A stretch of 5,376 nt of DNA from an uncultured Rhodanobacteraceae bacterium (lineage in GTDB: Bacteria > Pseudomonadota > Gammaproteobacteria > Xanthomonadales > Rhodanobacteraceae): NCBI GenBank assembly GCA_937902695.1, contig CALFNI010000094.1, forward strand, positions 1 through 5,376. Direction: 5' to 3'. The position numbers and the translations under genes were made by a program. Shown piece by piece: positions 1 to 5,376 of this stretch. The notes beneath the pieces are model-generated. The model was not told the DNA's origin. It was given only the letters and a program-made list of their open reading frames with translations, and searched no databases. How positions within the stretch are numbered: position 1 is the first letter of the stretch; each line of letters begins with the position of its first letter.

Positions 1-35
1 TCGTGATTACGTAACACCAACAAGGAATATTCGAG

Positions 36-245
36 ATGTCGAATCGTCAGACCGGAACCGTCAAGTGGTTCAACGACGCCAAGGGTTTTGGTTTCATTAC
101 TCCTGAGAGCGGCCCCGACCTCTTCGTGCACTTCCGCGCGATCCAGGGTTCGGGTTTCAAGTCGCTGCAGGAAGGCCAGAAGGTGACCTTCGTCGCCGTG
201 CAGGGCCAGAAGGGCATGCAGGCCGATCAGGTCCAGGTGGTTTAA
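36..245 (+). CDS. cspA: Cold-shock protein, CspA family (69 aa)
   Basis: Small single-domain cold-shock (OB-fold) protein that binds single-stranded RNA/DNA in the cytoplasm. Known members melt mRNA secondary structure and aid translation and transcription antitermination. The nucleic-acid-binding motifs are visible: W11, RNP1 as KGFGFI (residues 16-21), and RNP2 as LFVHF (29-33). Position 29 is Leu where many homologues have Val. The length of 69 aa is normal for the family. The start is supported by AAGGA at 22-26, nine bases before the ATG. The sequence closely resembles Xanthomonas-type CspA as I remember it. The gene is followed by its own terminator, so it is probably monocistronic. Only 35 bases of the leader are in the window, so a cold-responsive 5' UTR cannot be judged. 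The family call is near certain; the exact symbol is less so, because such genomes carry several csp paralogues. Confidence 0.96.
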   Translation: MSNRQTGTVKWFNDAKGFGFITPESGPDLFVHFRAIQGSGFKSLQEGQKVTFVAVQGQKGMQADQVQVV

Positions 246-252
246 GTAATTC

Positions 253-307
253 CGGACGCAAGTCCGAGAAACGAGCCCCGGATGGAAACATCCGGGGCTT
301 TTTCTTT
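253..307 (+). terminator. Intrinsic terminator of the cold-shock gene, preceded by a small hairpin
   Basis: A perfect 11-bp stem (274-284 with 289-299, arms AGCCCCGGATG / CATCCGGGGCT) is closed by a GAAA tetraloop and followed by a T-rich tract (299-307, one C interruption). This is a canonical Rho-independent terminator about 30 bases after the stop codon. Just upstream, CGGAC (253-257) pairs with GTCCG (262-266) around a GCAA loop. Both hairpins therefore carry GNRA-type tetraloops. The small upstream hairpin may be a 3' end stabiliser or chance; the terminator itself is clear. Confidence 0.93.
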
Positions 308-335
308 GGCGCGCGCGCGGCGTGTTTTGTAGAGT
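306..335 (+). promoter_or_regulatory. Weak candidate sigma-70 promoter for the regulator gene
   Basis: TTGGCG (306-311; 4 of 6 matches to the -35 consensus) and TAGAGT (330-335; 4 of 6 matches to the -10) are separated by 18 bases, just downstream of the csp terminator and upstream of the regulator start. The spacer is a GC-alternating run. This is the best match in the short gap, but the scores are modest and such matches arise by chance. Confidence 0.25.
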
Positions 336-368
336 CGATGCTTCGCACGCGTCACGCGGAGATCGTAC

Positions 369-1436
369 ATGCGCGTCACGAAATCCACCAAGCCGGGATC
401 GCCGAAGCAGCGCGCTTCGAGGAAGGCGCCGTCTTCGCACGCCGTATCGCGCGTGCTCGACGGCATGGGCGTGACGCAGGCCGAGGAGCAGCTCTACCGC
501 ATGCTGCTCCGCTGCGAGGGACTCTGCATCGCGCAGATCACGAGCAAGCTCGGCGCGTCCGCGCGCGCGATCGCATCGTCGCTCCGCGCGCTCGAAGGCA
601 AGGGCATGGTCACGCATTCGCCCGATCGCGTGCCGCGCTACTACGCGGTTCCGCCCGACATCGCGATCGAGGCGCTGATCGCCAAAAGCCAGCTCGACGA
701 GGAGCTTCGCCAGCGCAATGCGCGCGCCGCGGTCGCCAAGCTGAGTGCGATGGGCGCCGCCGCCGCGCATGCCGTTGCCGATGAGCGCCTCGTCGAAATC
801 CTGAGCCCCGAAGCGACCGCGCAGATGTTCGCGCAGATGCACCGCACGGCGCAGGTCGAGATGATCAGCCTGACGCGCCGGCCGATGCTGATCTCGAACG
901 TGAACGAGCCCGATCATCTCCTGTTCCAGTGCCTCGAACGCGGCGTGCGCTGCCGCGCGCTGATCGATGCCGATCTCCTCGGCATGCCGGGCTGGCTCGA
1001 GCACATGCGCGACAACACCGCGCACGGCGAGGAATGCCGCATCGCCGCGTCGCTGCCGTTCAAGCTGATCGTCGCGGACCGGCGCATCGCGATCATTCCG
1101 CTCGATCTTCGCCGTCCCGACGGCCCGGTGCTGCTCGTGCGCTCGTCGTCGCTGCTCGACGCGCTCTGCGAAGTGTTCGAGCTCCTCTGGCGCAACGCGA
1201 CGCCGTTTCCGTCCTCCGACACCGAGCAGGCGACCAGCGGCCGCCGGCGCAGCATGCCGCTGCTTTCCTTGCTGACCTCGGGCCTCAACGACAAGGCCAT
1301 CGAGCTCGAGCTCGGCATGTCGCATCGCACGCTCGCGCGGCGCATCAGCGAGCTGATGGAAGAGTTCGGCGCCGCGACGCGCTGCCAGCTCGGCTTCCTC
1401 GCGGCGCAACGCGCCGCGGACGCAAGCATTAGGTAA
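369..1436 (+). CDS. TrmB-LuxR type two-HTH transcriptional regulator (355 aa)
   Basis: Probable cytoplasmic DNA-binding regulator. Residues 1-20 form a basic tail. Residues about 34-100 look like a TrmB-type winged helix (ending in the wing DRVPRYYAVPPDIAIEALI), followed by an Arg/Lys/Glu-rich helix (about 104-130) that could dimerise as a coiled coil. Residues about 140-275 resemble the PLD-like effector/dimerisation region found in TrmB-like regulators (FKLIVADRRIAIIPL near 231-245). Residues about 297-348 match a C-terminal LuxR/GerE-type helix-turn-helix: LLTSGLNDKAIELELGMSHR, then TLARRISELMEEFGAATRCQ. The start is chosen on GGAG at 358-361, seven bases before the ATG. No receiver domain or signal peptide is present. 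Nothing in the sequence shows its ligand. It lies upstream of the secreted-protein gene in the same direction, with an operator-like dyad 19 bases after its stop, so autoregulation or control of the neighbour is possible but unproven. The architecture is one I associate mainly with actinobacteria. Confidence 0.85.
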   Translation: MRVTKSTKPGSPKQRASRKAPSSHAVSRVLDGMGVTQAEEQLYRMLLRCEGLCIAQITSKLGASARAIASSLRALEGKGMVTHSPDRVPRYYAVPPDIAIEALIAKSQLDEELRQRNARAAVAKLSAMGAAAAHAVADERLVEILSPEATAQMFAQMHRTAQVEMISLTRRPMLISNVNEPDHLLFQCLERGVRCRALIDADLLGMPGWLEHMRDNTAHGEECRIAASLPFKLIVADRRIAIIPLDLRRPDGPVLLVRSSSLLDALCEVFELLWRNATPFPSSDTEQATSGRRRSMPLLSLLTSGLNDKAIELELGMSHRTLARRISELMEEFGAATRCQLGFLAAQRAADASIR

Positions 1437-1454
1437 ATTTCCATCAAGCGTCCA

Positions 1455-1485
1455 GGCATTTTTGTGCCAATGGCACAAACGTGCC
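1455..1485. promoter_or_regulatory. 31-bp dyad, candidate operator
   Basis: The core is TTTGTGCCAATGGCACAAA (1461-1479), a perfect 9-bp inverted repeat around a single A at 1470. The symmetry resumes after a 2-bp gap on each side with GGCA (1455-1458) and TGCC (1482-1485), giving 13 of 15 matched positions about the same centre. It can equally be read as two GGCA-N6-TGCC dyads (1455-1468 and 1472-1485) with centres 17 bp apart. No T-tract follows on either strand and the RNA loop would be only about 3 nt, so a protein-binding DNA site is more likely than a terminator. It sits between the regulator stop and the secreted-protein gene. I do not recognise the binding protein. Confidence 0.6.
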
Positions 1486-1522
1486 GCCAATCTCCCTTGT
1501 TCCGATCGCCTCCGCCTGCCTA

Positions 1523-1585
1523 CGCTTCGACGCGCCGGCGGCTGTCTCGCGCATGTAACGAAGACAGCCGCACGGCGCGTAAGCG
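1523..1585 (+). repeat. Long imperfect inverted repeat / leader hairpin
   Basis: Three collinear helices form a 23-bp stem with two small bulges. CGCTT (1523-1527) pairs with AAGCG (1581-1585). After a 2-nt bulge (1528-1529), ACGCGCCG (1530-1537) pairs with CGGCGCGT (1573-1580). After a single bulged A (1572), GCGGCTGTCT (1538-1547) pairs with AGACAGCCGC (1562-1571). The loop is 14 nt (1548-1561). No U-tract follows, so it is not a standard intrinsic terminator. It lies 91 bases upstream of the secreted-protein ATG. A weak promoter candidate precedes it (TTGTTC 1497-1502, TACGCT 1521-1526, 18-bp spacer, 3 of 6 matches each). If that promoter is real, the hairpin would be at or near the 5' end of the leader RNA. 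Its role is unknown. Confidence 0.7.
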
Positions 1586-1676
1586 GTGATAGCGGTGGGA
1601 TTCCGGCGTGCCCGTCATGCAAGTGCTCCCGACAGCCGATCCGTAGGGCGGTTTCATCCATGTTGGGGGTCGAGCA

Positions 1677-4600
1677 ATGAATCCATCGAAGTCGATCGCG
1701 CTCGCGGCAGCCGTCGCGCTCGCGGTCACCGCGTTCGCGGGCAATGCGAGCGCGACAGCCGCGTCACGCGGCGCGCTCCAGTTCTTTTCCGACCAGGCCG
1801 CGTTCGACGCCGCGCTCGGCGTGCCGGCCAATCTCACGATCGAGAACTTCGACGGCGGCGCGAACGTGGGTCCGTTCCCGACGTTGTGCGGCGAGCCGAT
1901 GGGCGCGACGTCGAACGACGCCTGCTTCACGCCCGGCCAGCTTGCGCCGGGCTTCGGCATCACGTCGACGTCGGGCGACGGCATCATCATCTTCCCGAAC
2001 GGATTCCTCGGCCCGAATGCGCCGACGCGGCAGGTCGGCGCGACCGATTTCGCCGACGCGACGATCGTCTCGTTCGCGCCCTCGATCTCGGCCGCGGCCG
2101 CCGATGTCTACGGCGGACTGAGCTCGAACGCCGTCGATGTCGAAGTCTTCGACGAAAGCGGCACGTCGCTCGGCACGACGGTGCTGCCGCCGGCCGCGAC
2201 GCGCGACACCGCGACGTTCGTCGGCGTCATCAGCCCGGTCGCGATCGGCAAGATCACGTTCAACGCCGAGAACGGCGCCGGCGAGCTGATCGACAACCTG
2301 CAGTTCCGCGCCGCCGGCCTGCTGCCGCCGGGCCTGCAGGCGGCGTTCGTGCCCGACGGCATCGTCGCGAATGGCACCAGCACGCTCACGATCACGCTCG
2401 GCAATCAGGGCCAGCCCGGCGATGCGACGCTGACGGCCGACTTCGTCGACACGCTGCCGGACGGCGTCGTCGTTGCAGCCGCCTCGAACGCCGCGACGAC
2501 CTGCACGAACGGCAGCGTCGTCGCGAGCGGCGGCACGATCACGCTCGCGAGCGGCACCGCGATTCCCGGCGGCGGCACCTGCACGCTGACGGTCGACGTG
2601 ACATCGGCCGCACCCGGCCTCTACACGAACACGATCGCGGCCGGTGCGCTGGTCACCGATCTCGGCGCGAACGCCGATGCCGCGAACGCATCGCTCAAGG
2701 TCACGAGCGGCGAAACCGGTGGTTTCCCGCCGGGCGAGAACTTCGACGAAGCCTTCGTGCCCTCGCTGCCGGATGGCTGGACGTCGTCGACGACGAGCGG
2801 CGGCAACGACTTCGCGACGACGATCGCGTACTCCGATTCCGCGCCGAACGCCGCGTTCGCGCCGGACCTGCCGACCGACGCCAACTTCACGCTCGATTCG
2901 CCCGTGTTCACGCCGGTCGCGCGGCAGACCGTGACGTTCCGCCACAAGGTCAACCTGGAGCGTCGCGACGACGGTGCCGTGCTCGAGATCTCGATCAACG
3001 GCGGCGCGTTCGAGGACATCCTCGACGCGGGCGGCAGCTTCGTCAGCGGCGGCTACGGCTACATGATGATCGCCACGTCGCCGCTGGCAGGCCGCTACGC
3101 GTGGACCGGCGACAGCGGCGGCTTCATGACGACGACAGCCGTCCTCCCCGCGGCCGCAGTCGGACAGCCGACGCAGCTTCGCTTCCGCACCGCGGACGAC
3201 AGCTCGGTCGCACCCGAAGGCGATGCGGGCTGGTGGATCGATTCGATCATGCTCGGCGTCGAGGCCGTGCCGCCCGCCGCGTCGTTTGCGCCGGCGTCGC
3301 TCGACTTCAGCGTCGATCCCGACGCGACCGCGACGCAATCGCTGACGCTCTCGAACGGCCCCGGCAGCGACGCGCTCTCGTACGACATCGAATCGCGCAG
3401 CGGCGCGAGCCATCGTCCGACGCTGATTCCGTACGCGAGCCTCACGAAGGCTTCGAAGTCGTCGATCTCGAAGGCGCTCGCGCCGCGCGAGCCCGCGACG
3501 TTCGCCATGCGACCGCTGGGCTCGCAGCGCGCCGCCGCGCCGTGGGTCCCCGACGGCTCGCTGCTGATGCAGTGGGACGACGGCTCGGCCGAAACCGCGC
3601 TCGGCTCGGGCACGCAGGGCCCGCCGGCGACGGAGCAGGCCGCGGTTTACCTCAACCGCTTCAGCGCGAGCGATGCGCTCGTAATCCACGAGATCTCGGT
3701 GTACTGGCCCGTCGGCGACGGCGATCTGACCGGATTGCAGGCGAACCTCGTCGTCTACTACGACGCCGACGGCGACGGCGATCCGACCAACGCGGTGCGC
3801 GTCGGCACCGACATGCTGGTCCCGGTGGCGATCACCGGAAATTTCCAGACGTACCAGACCGACTTCTCGATTCCGGGCGGCGGCGATGTCTACGTCGGCT
3901 TCGTCGACCAGTGGGCGATCGCGGGCGGTTTCACGCCGCGCCTGTTCCCGGCGGCGCTCGACGAGGATGCATCCGCGGGCATGTCGTACATCTCGTTCGC
4001 GTCCACGCCGCCGGTCGACACCGTCAACCTCGGCAACAACACGCAGACCGGCACGATCCTCGACGTCGAGCAGGGCTCGCTCGACGGCAACTTCATGATC
4101 CGCGCGGCGGCGATCGGCGGCGGCCAGGGCGGCTCGTGTTCGGGCCCGGTCGTGAACTGGCTGAGCGCGACGCCGGTAACGGGCTCCATCGCCGGCGGTG
4201 CGGACACGACGCTGCAGGTCACCGTGGATCCGTCGGCCGGCAGCCTCGCGCCGGGCGTCTATTCGGCGGAACTCTGCATCACGACGAACGATCCGGCGCA
4301 CGCGCTGCTGTCGGTGCCGGTCAGCGTCACCGTCGGCACGCCGCCGCGGCAGGCCTGCGACGGCGGTCCGGACGAGATCTTCTGCACCGGCTTCGACGGC
4401 GCGGGCGGTGGCGGCGGCGGAACGATCGTCACCGGCACGATCGACCAGCCTGTCGTCGAGGACGACAACGGCAGCTCGTTCGATTTCGCGACCGGAAGCT
4501 TCCACGGCTACGACCCGGGCATCGCCAGCGACGATATCAACCTCTATGAGCTCATCGGCGGCCCCGAAGGCGACGGCATGTATGTCTACTGGTACGGCGA

Positions 4601-4904
4601 CGCCGTGCCGCCCGCATTCACCGATCTCGTCGGCGGCGTCGTCGATGCGAGCGGCATCGATTTCGCGGTGCTGCATTCGGGGGACACGGTCGGTCCCGAC
4701 GCCGTCGTGTCGGCCGGCTCGACGCTGATGACGAACTGGATCGGCGGCAGCGACGGCTACGTCGGCGTCGCGTTCTACAACGAATCGACGAACGCCGTGA
4801 ACTACGGCTACGTGCACATGACGACCGCGGGCCCGCTCGGCTTCCCGGCCGAAGTGCGCGACTGGGCCTATGACTCGAGCGGCGCGCCCTTCACGGTGCC
4901 CTGA
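1677..4904 (+). CDS. Large exported multidomain beta-sandwich protein, no catalytic domain seen (1075 aa)
   Basis: Exported protein of unknown function. It begins with a Sec signal peptide: short n-region with K5, hydrophobic run of about residues 7-21, and a probable cut after ASA (24-26). The start is supported by GGGGG at 1665-1669, seven bases before the ATG. Regions inferred from sequence feel are as follows. Residues 31-212 form a beta-rich jelly-roll-like domain. Residues 218-343 form an Ig-like DUF11/DUF7933-type domain (VANGTSTLTITLGNQG ... DTLPDGV ... GGGTCTLTVDVTS). Residues 352-528 resemble a choice-of-anchor-J/MAM-like sandwich ending in GWWIDSIMLGVEA. Residues 533-573 and 820-887 look like two halves of one Ig-like domain, separated by a basic linker and a DDGSAE-type sandwich (about 628-813) with an Asp-rich DADGDGD loop (696-702) that could bind calcium. 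A DEIFCTGFDG motif (899-908), a Gly run and a final domain (916-1075; YGYVHMTT ... VRDWAYDSSG) follow. Eight cysteines fall in four local pairs. Adhesion, matrix or surface binding is plausible but unproven. Confidence 0.93.
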   Translation: MNPSKSIALAAAVALAVTAFAGNASATAASRGALQFFSDQAAFDAALGVPANLTIENFDGGANVGPFPTLCGEPMGATSNDACFTPGQLAPGFGITSTSGDGIIIFPNGFLGPNAPTRQVGATDFADATIVSFAPSISAAAADVYGGLSSNAVDVEVFDESGTSLGTTVLPPAATRDTATFVGVISPVAIGKITFNAENGAGELIDNLQFRAAGLLPPGLQAAFVPDGIVANGTSTLTITLGNQGQPGDATLTADFVDTLPDGVVVAAASNAATTCTNGSVVASGGTITLASGTAIPGGGTCTLTVDVTSAAPGLYTNTIAAGALVTDLGANADAANASLKVTSGETGGFPPGENFDEAFVPSLPDGWTSSTTSGGNDFATTIAYSDSAPNAAFAPDLPTDANFTLDSPVFTPVARQTVTFRHKVNLERRDDGAVLEISINGGAFEDILDAGGSFVSGGYGYMMIATSPLAGRYAWTGDSGGFMTTTAVLPAAAVGQPTQLRFRTADDSSVAPEGDAGWWIDSIMLGVEAVPPAASFAPASLDFSVDPDATATQSLTLSNGPGSDALSYDIESRSGASHRPTLIPYASLTKASKSSISKALAPREPATFAMRPLGSQRAAAPWVPDGSLLMQWDDGSAETALGSGTQGPPATEQAAVYLNRFSASDALVIHEISVYWPVGDGDLTGLQANLVVYYDADGDGDPTNAVRVGTDMLVPVAITGNFQTYQTDFSIPGGGDVYVGFVDQWAIAGGFTPRLFPAALDEDASAGMSYISFASTPPVDTVNLGNNTQTGTILDVEQGSLDGNFMIRAAAIGGGQGGSCSGPVVNWLSATPVTGSIAGGADTTLQVTVDPSAGSLAPGVYSAELCITTNDPAHALLSVPVSVTVGTPPRQACDGGPDEIFCTGFDGAGGGGGGTIVTGTIDQPVVEDDNGSSFDFATGSFHGYDPGIASDDINLYELIGGPEGDGMYVYWYGDAVPPAFTDLVGGVVDASGIDFAVLHSGDTVGPDAVVSAGSTLMTNWIGGSDGYVGVAFYNESTNAVNYGYVHMTTAGPLGFPAEVRDWAYDSSGAPFTVP

Positions 4905-4982
4905 TCGCTGGCCGCAGCGCGGTTCCCGGCGGTTTTTCGCGAATCGGCCGCCGCGCCCGATCCAACCGATGCAGCGGACGTG

Positions 4983-5011
4983 GCCCCCGGAGCAATCCGG
5001 GGGCTTTTTTT
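4983..5011 (+). terminator. Intrinsic terminator of the secreted-protein gene
   Basis: GCCCCCGGA (4983-4991) pairs perfectly with TCCGGGGGC (4996-5004) around a GCAA tetraloop, followed by seven T's (5005-5011). It lies about 80 bases after the stop of the large exported protein and five bases before the stop codon of the convergent deacetylase gene. On the minus strand the hairpin is preceded by A's and not followed by T's, so it should terminate rightward transcription only. No clear intrinsic terminator for the leftward unit is seen between 4905 and 5015. Confidence 0.93.
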
Positions 5012-5015
5012 CTTG

Positions 5016-5375
5016 TCAGTGCGATCCGCCGCCCGGCGCGAGCGCCGCGGTCATGCGCCAGTACGCGCCGAGCGGCCCCGTCACCGGATCGCCGAACCGC
5101 GCGCTGGCCGGCGTGCCCTCGCCGACGACCTTCGCGACATCGTCGAGCACCGAGGGGCTGTCGCCGATGTACGAATGGCCGAGCGGCCCGGGATCGACGG
5201 CGCACGCGTACCCGTACCCCGCGGCGCGCACCGCGAGCAGCGCGCGGACGTCCAGCGCGCCGTACGGGTAGCAGAAGCCGTCCGGCGCGGTGCCGGTGAT
5301 CTCGCCCAACAGGCGGCGGCTGTCGGCGACTTCGGCGACGAGTACGGCGTCGTCCGCGGCGGTCAGATCCTGGTG
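5016..5375 (-). CDS. Polysaccharide deacetylase (NodB-fold), C-terminal 119 aa, 5' part outside window
   Basis: Partial carbohydrate esterase family 4-like (NodB homology) protein that would remove N- or O-acetyl groups from a cell-envelope or exported polysaccharide. The visible part opens with HQDLT, which fits the end of the metal-binding HxxxH(x)DL motif (second His plus DL). An amphipathic helix DDAVLVAEVADSRRLLGEITG follows (shown here in part), then the conserved FCYPYG motif at visible residues 34-39 and an AAGYGYACAV strand, typical of short YPYG-type deacetylases. The N-terminal half with the catalytic TFDDG and the first metal-binding His lies beyond the right edge, so activity cannot be judged. 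The frame is open to the edge: the in-frame TTG at 5307-5309 lies inside the conserved domain and is not the real start. The gene converges on the secreted-protein gene and probably belongs to a separate, perhaps polysaccharide-biosynthetic, unit. A serine- or glycine-ended C-terminus (APGGGSH) looks natural. Confidence 0.85.
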   Translation of the reverse strand, partial: HQDLTAADDAVLVAEVADSRRLLGEITGTAPDGFCYPYGALDVRALLAVRAAGYGYACAVDPGPLGHSYIGDSPSVLDDVAKVVGEGTPASARFGDPVTGPLGAYWRMTAALAPGGGSH

Positions 5376-5376
5376 C

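Noticed and set aside
310..320. Alternating GC run upstream of the regulator (possible Z-DNA or simple repeat)
   Set aside because: Only about ten bases long; runs of this length are ordinary in DNA of this composition.
338..784. A 148-codon open frame starting before the regulator
   Set aside because: No Shine-Dalgarno sequence, Arg/Ala-rich product, and it overlaps the regulator, whose own start has a well-placed GGAG and whose product has clear HTH domains.
1463..1477. CRP/Clp-type site (TGTG...CACA)
   Set aside because: The half-sites are separated by 7 bases, not 8, and the TGTGA/TCACA fifth bases are absent.
1471..1485. Sigma-54 promoter (TGGCAC followed by TGC)
   Set aside because: The GG-to-GC spacing is 9 bases, not the required 10, and the -12 element lacks TTGCW. 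The same near-match appears on the other strand because of the dyad symmetry.
1523..1585. Integron attC site or REP/REPIN element
   Set aside because: The bulged stem is reminiscent of attC, but there is no GTTRRRY/RYYYAAC core and no integrase or cassette is in view. No terminal GTAG-type tetranucleotide with a short REP palindrome is seen, and only one copy lies in the window.
1462..1680. A 72-codon open frame with a Cys-rich end (CPSCKC) whose TGA overlaps the next ATG
   Set aside because: The only start is a TTG inside the dyad without a ribosome binding site. The frame runs through both inverted repeats and the product resembles nothing. The ATGA overlap is suggestive of coupling but probably chance.
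1586..4549. A 987-codon open frame on the plus strand in another phase
   Set aside because: Extremely Arg-rich, low-complexity translation without recognisable motifs; it overlaps the exported-protein gene and results from the high GC content.
1764..4817. A 1017-codon open frame on the minus strand opposite the exported-protein gene
   Set aside because: Its translation is dominated by Arg, Ala, Asp and Val with no domain, signal peptide or start signal. It is the expected antisense shadow of a GC-rich gene, while the plus-strand product has a signal peptide and recognisable domains.

Overview
The window reads as chromosomal DNA from a GC-rich gammaproteobacterium, most likely Xanthomonadales (Rhodanobacteraceae/Xanthomonadaceae, for example a Dokdonella-like organism). 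Three things suggest this. The small cold-shock protein at the left looks like the Xanthomonas-type CspA. The large secreted protein carries a D-E-I-F-C-T-G-F-D tag of the 'IFxxGFE/D' kind I associate with secreted proteins of this order. The spacing and shape of the Shine-Dalgarno sequences and intrinsic terminators are ordinary for proteobacteria. The assignment comes from pattern recognition, not a database search.

Layout, left to right: (1) a complete cold-shock protein gene (36-245, +) with a textbook intrinsic terminator (274-307); (2) a 355-residue transcriptional regulator (369-1436, +) joining an N-terminal TrmB-type winged helix, a PLD-like middle region and a C-terminal LuxR-type helix-turn-helix; (3) a 240-bp intergenic region rich in structure, holding a 31-bp nearly perfect DNA dyad (1455-1485) and a separate 63-nt long hairpin (1523-1585); (4) a 1075-residue exported multidomain beta-sandwich protein (1677-4904, +) with no recognisable catalytic domain, closed by a strong terminator (4983-5011); (5) the 3' part of a convergent polysaccharide deacetylase (NodB fold) gene (5016-5375, -), which runs off the right edge.

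How the parts relate: the cold-shock gene is its own transcription unit. The regulator and the secreted protein lie in tandem, separated by the dyad and hairpin, so the regulator may control the secreted protein, itself, or both. That link is inferred from position only. The deacetylase belongs to a convergent unit extending beyond the window and is probably unrelated to the secreted protein.

The parts most worth a second look are the two inverted-repeat structures in 1437-1676, the nested domain architecture of the secreted protein, and the actinobacterial-looking design of the regulator. I see no IS element, CRISPR array, tRNA/rRNA or complete novel defence-type system here.
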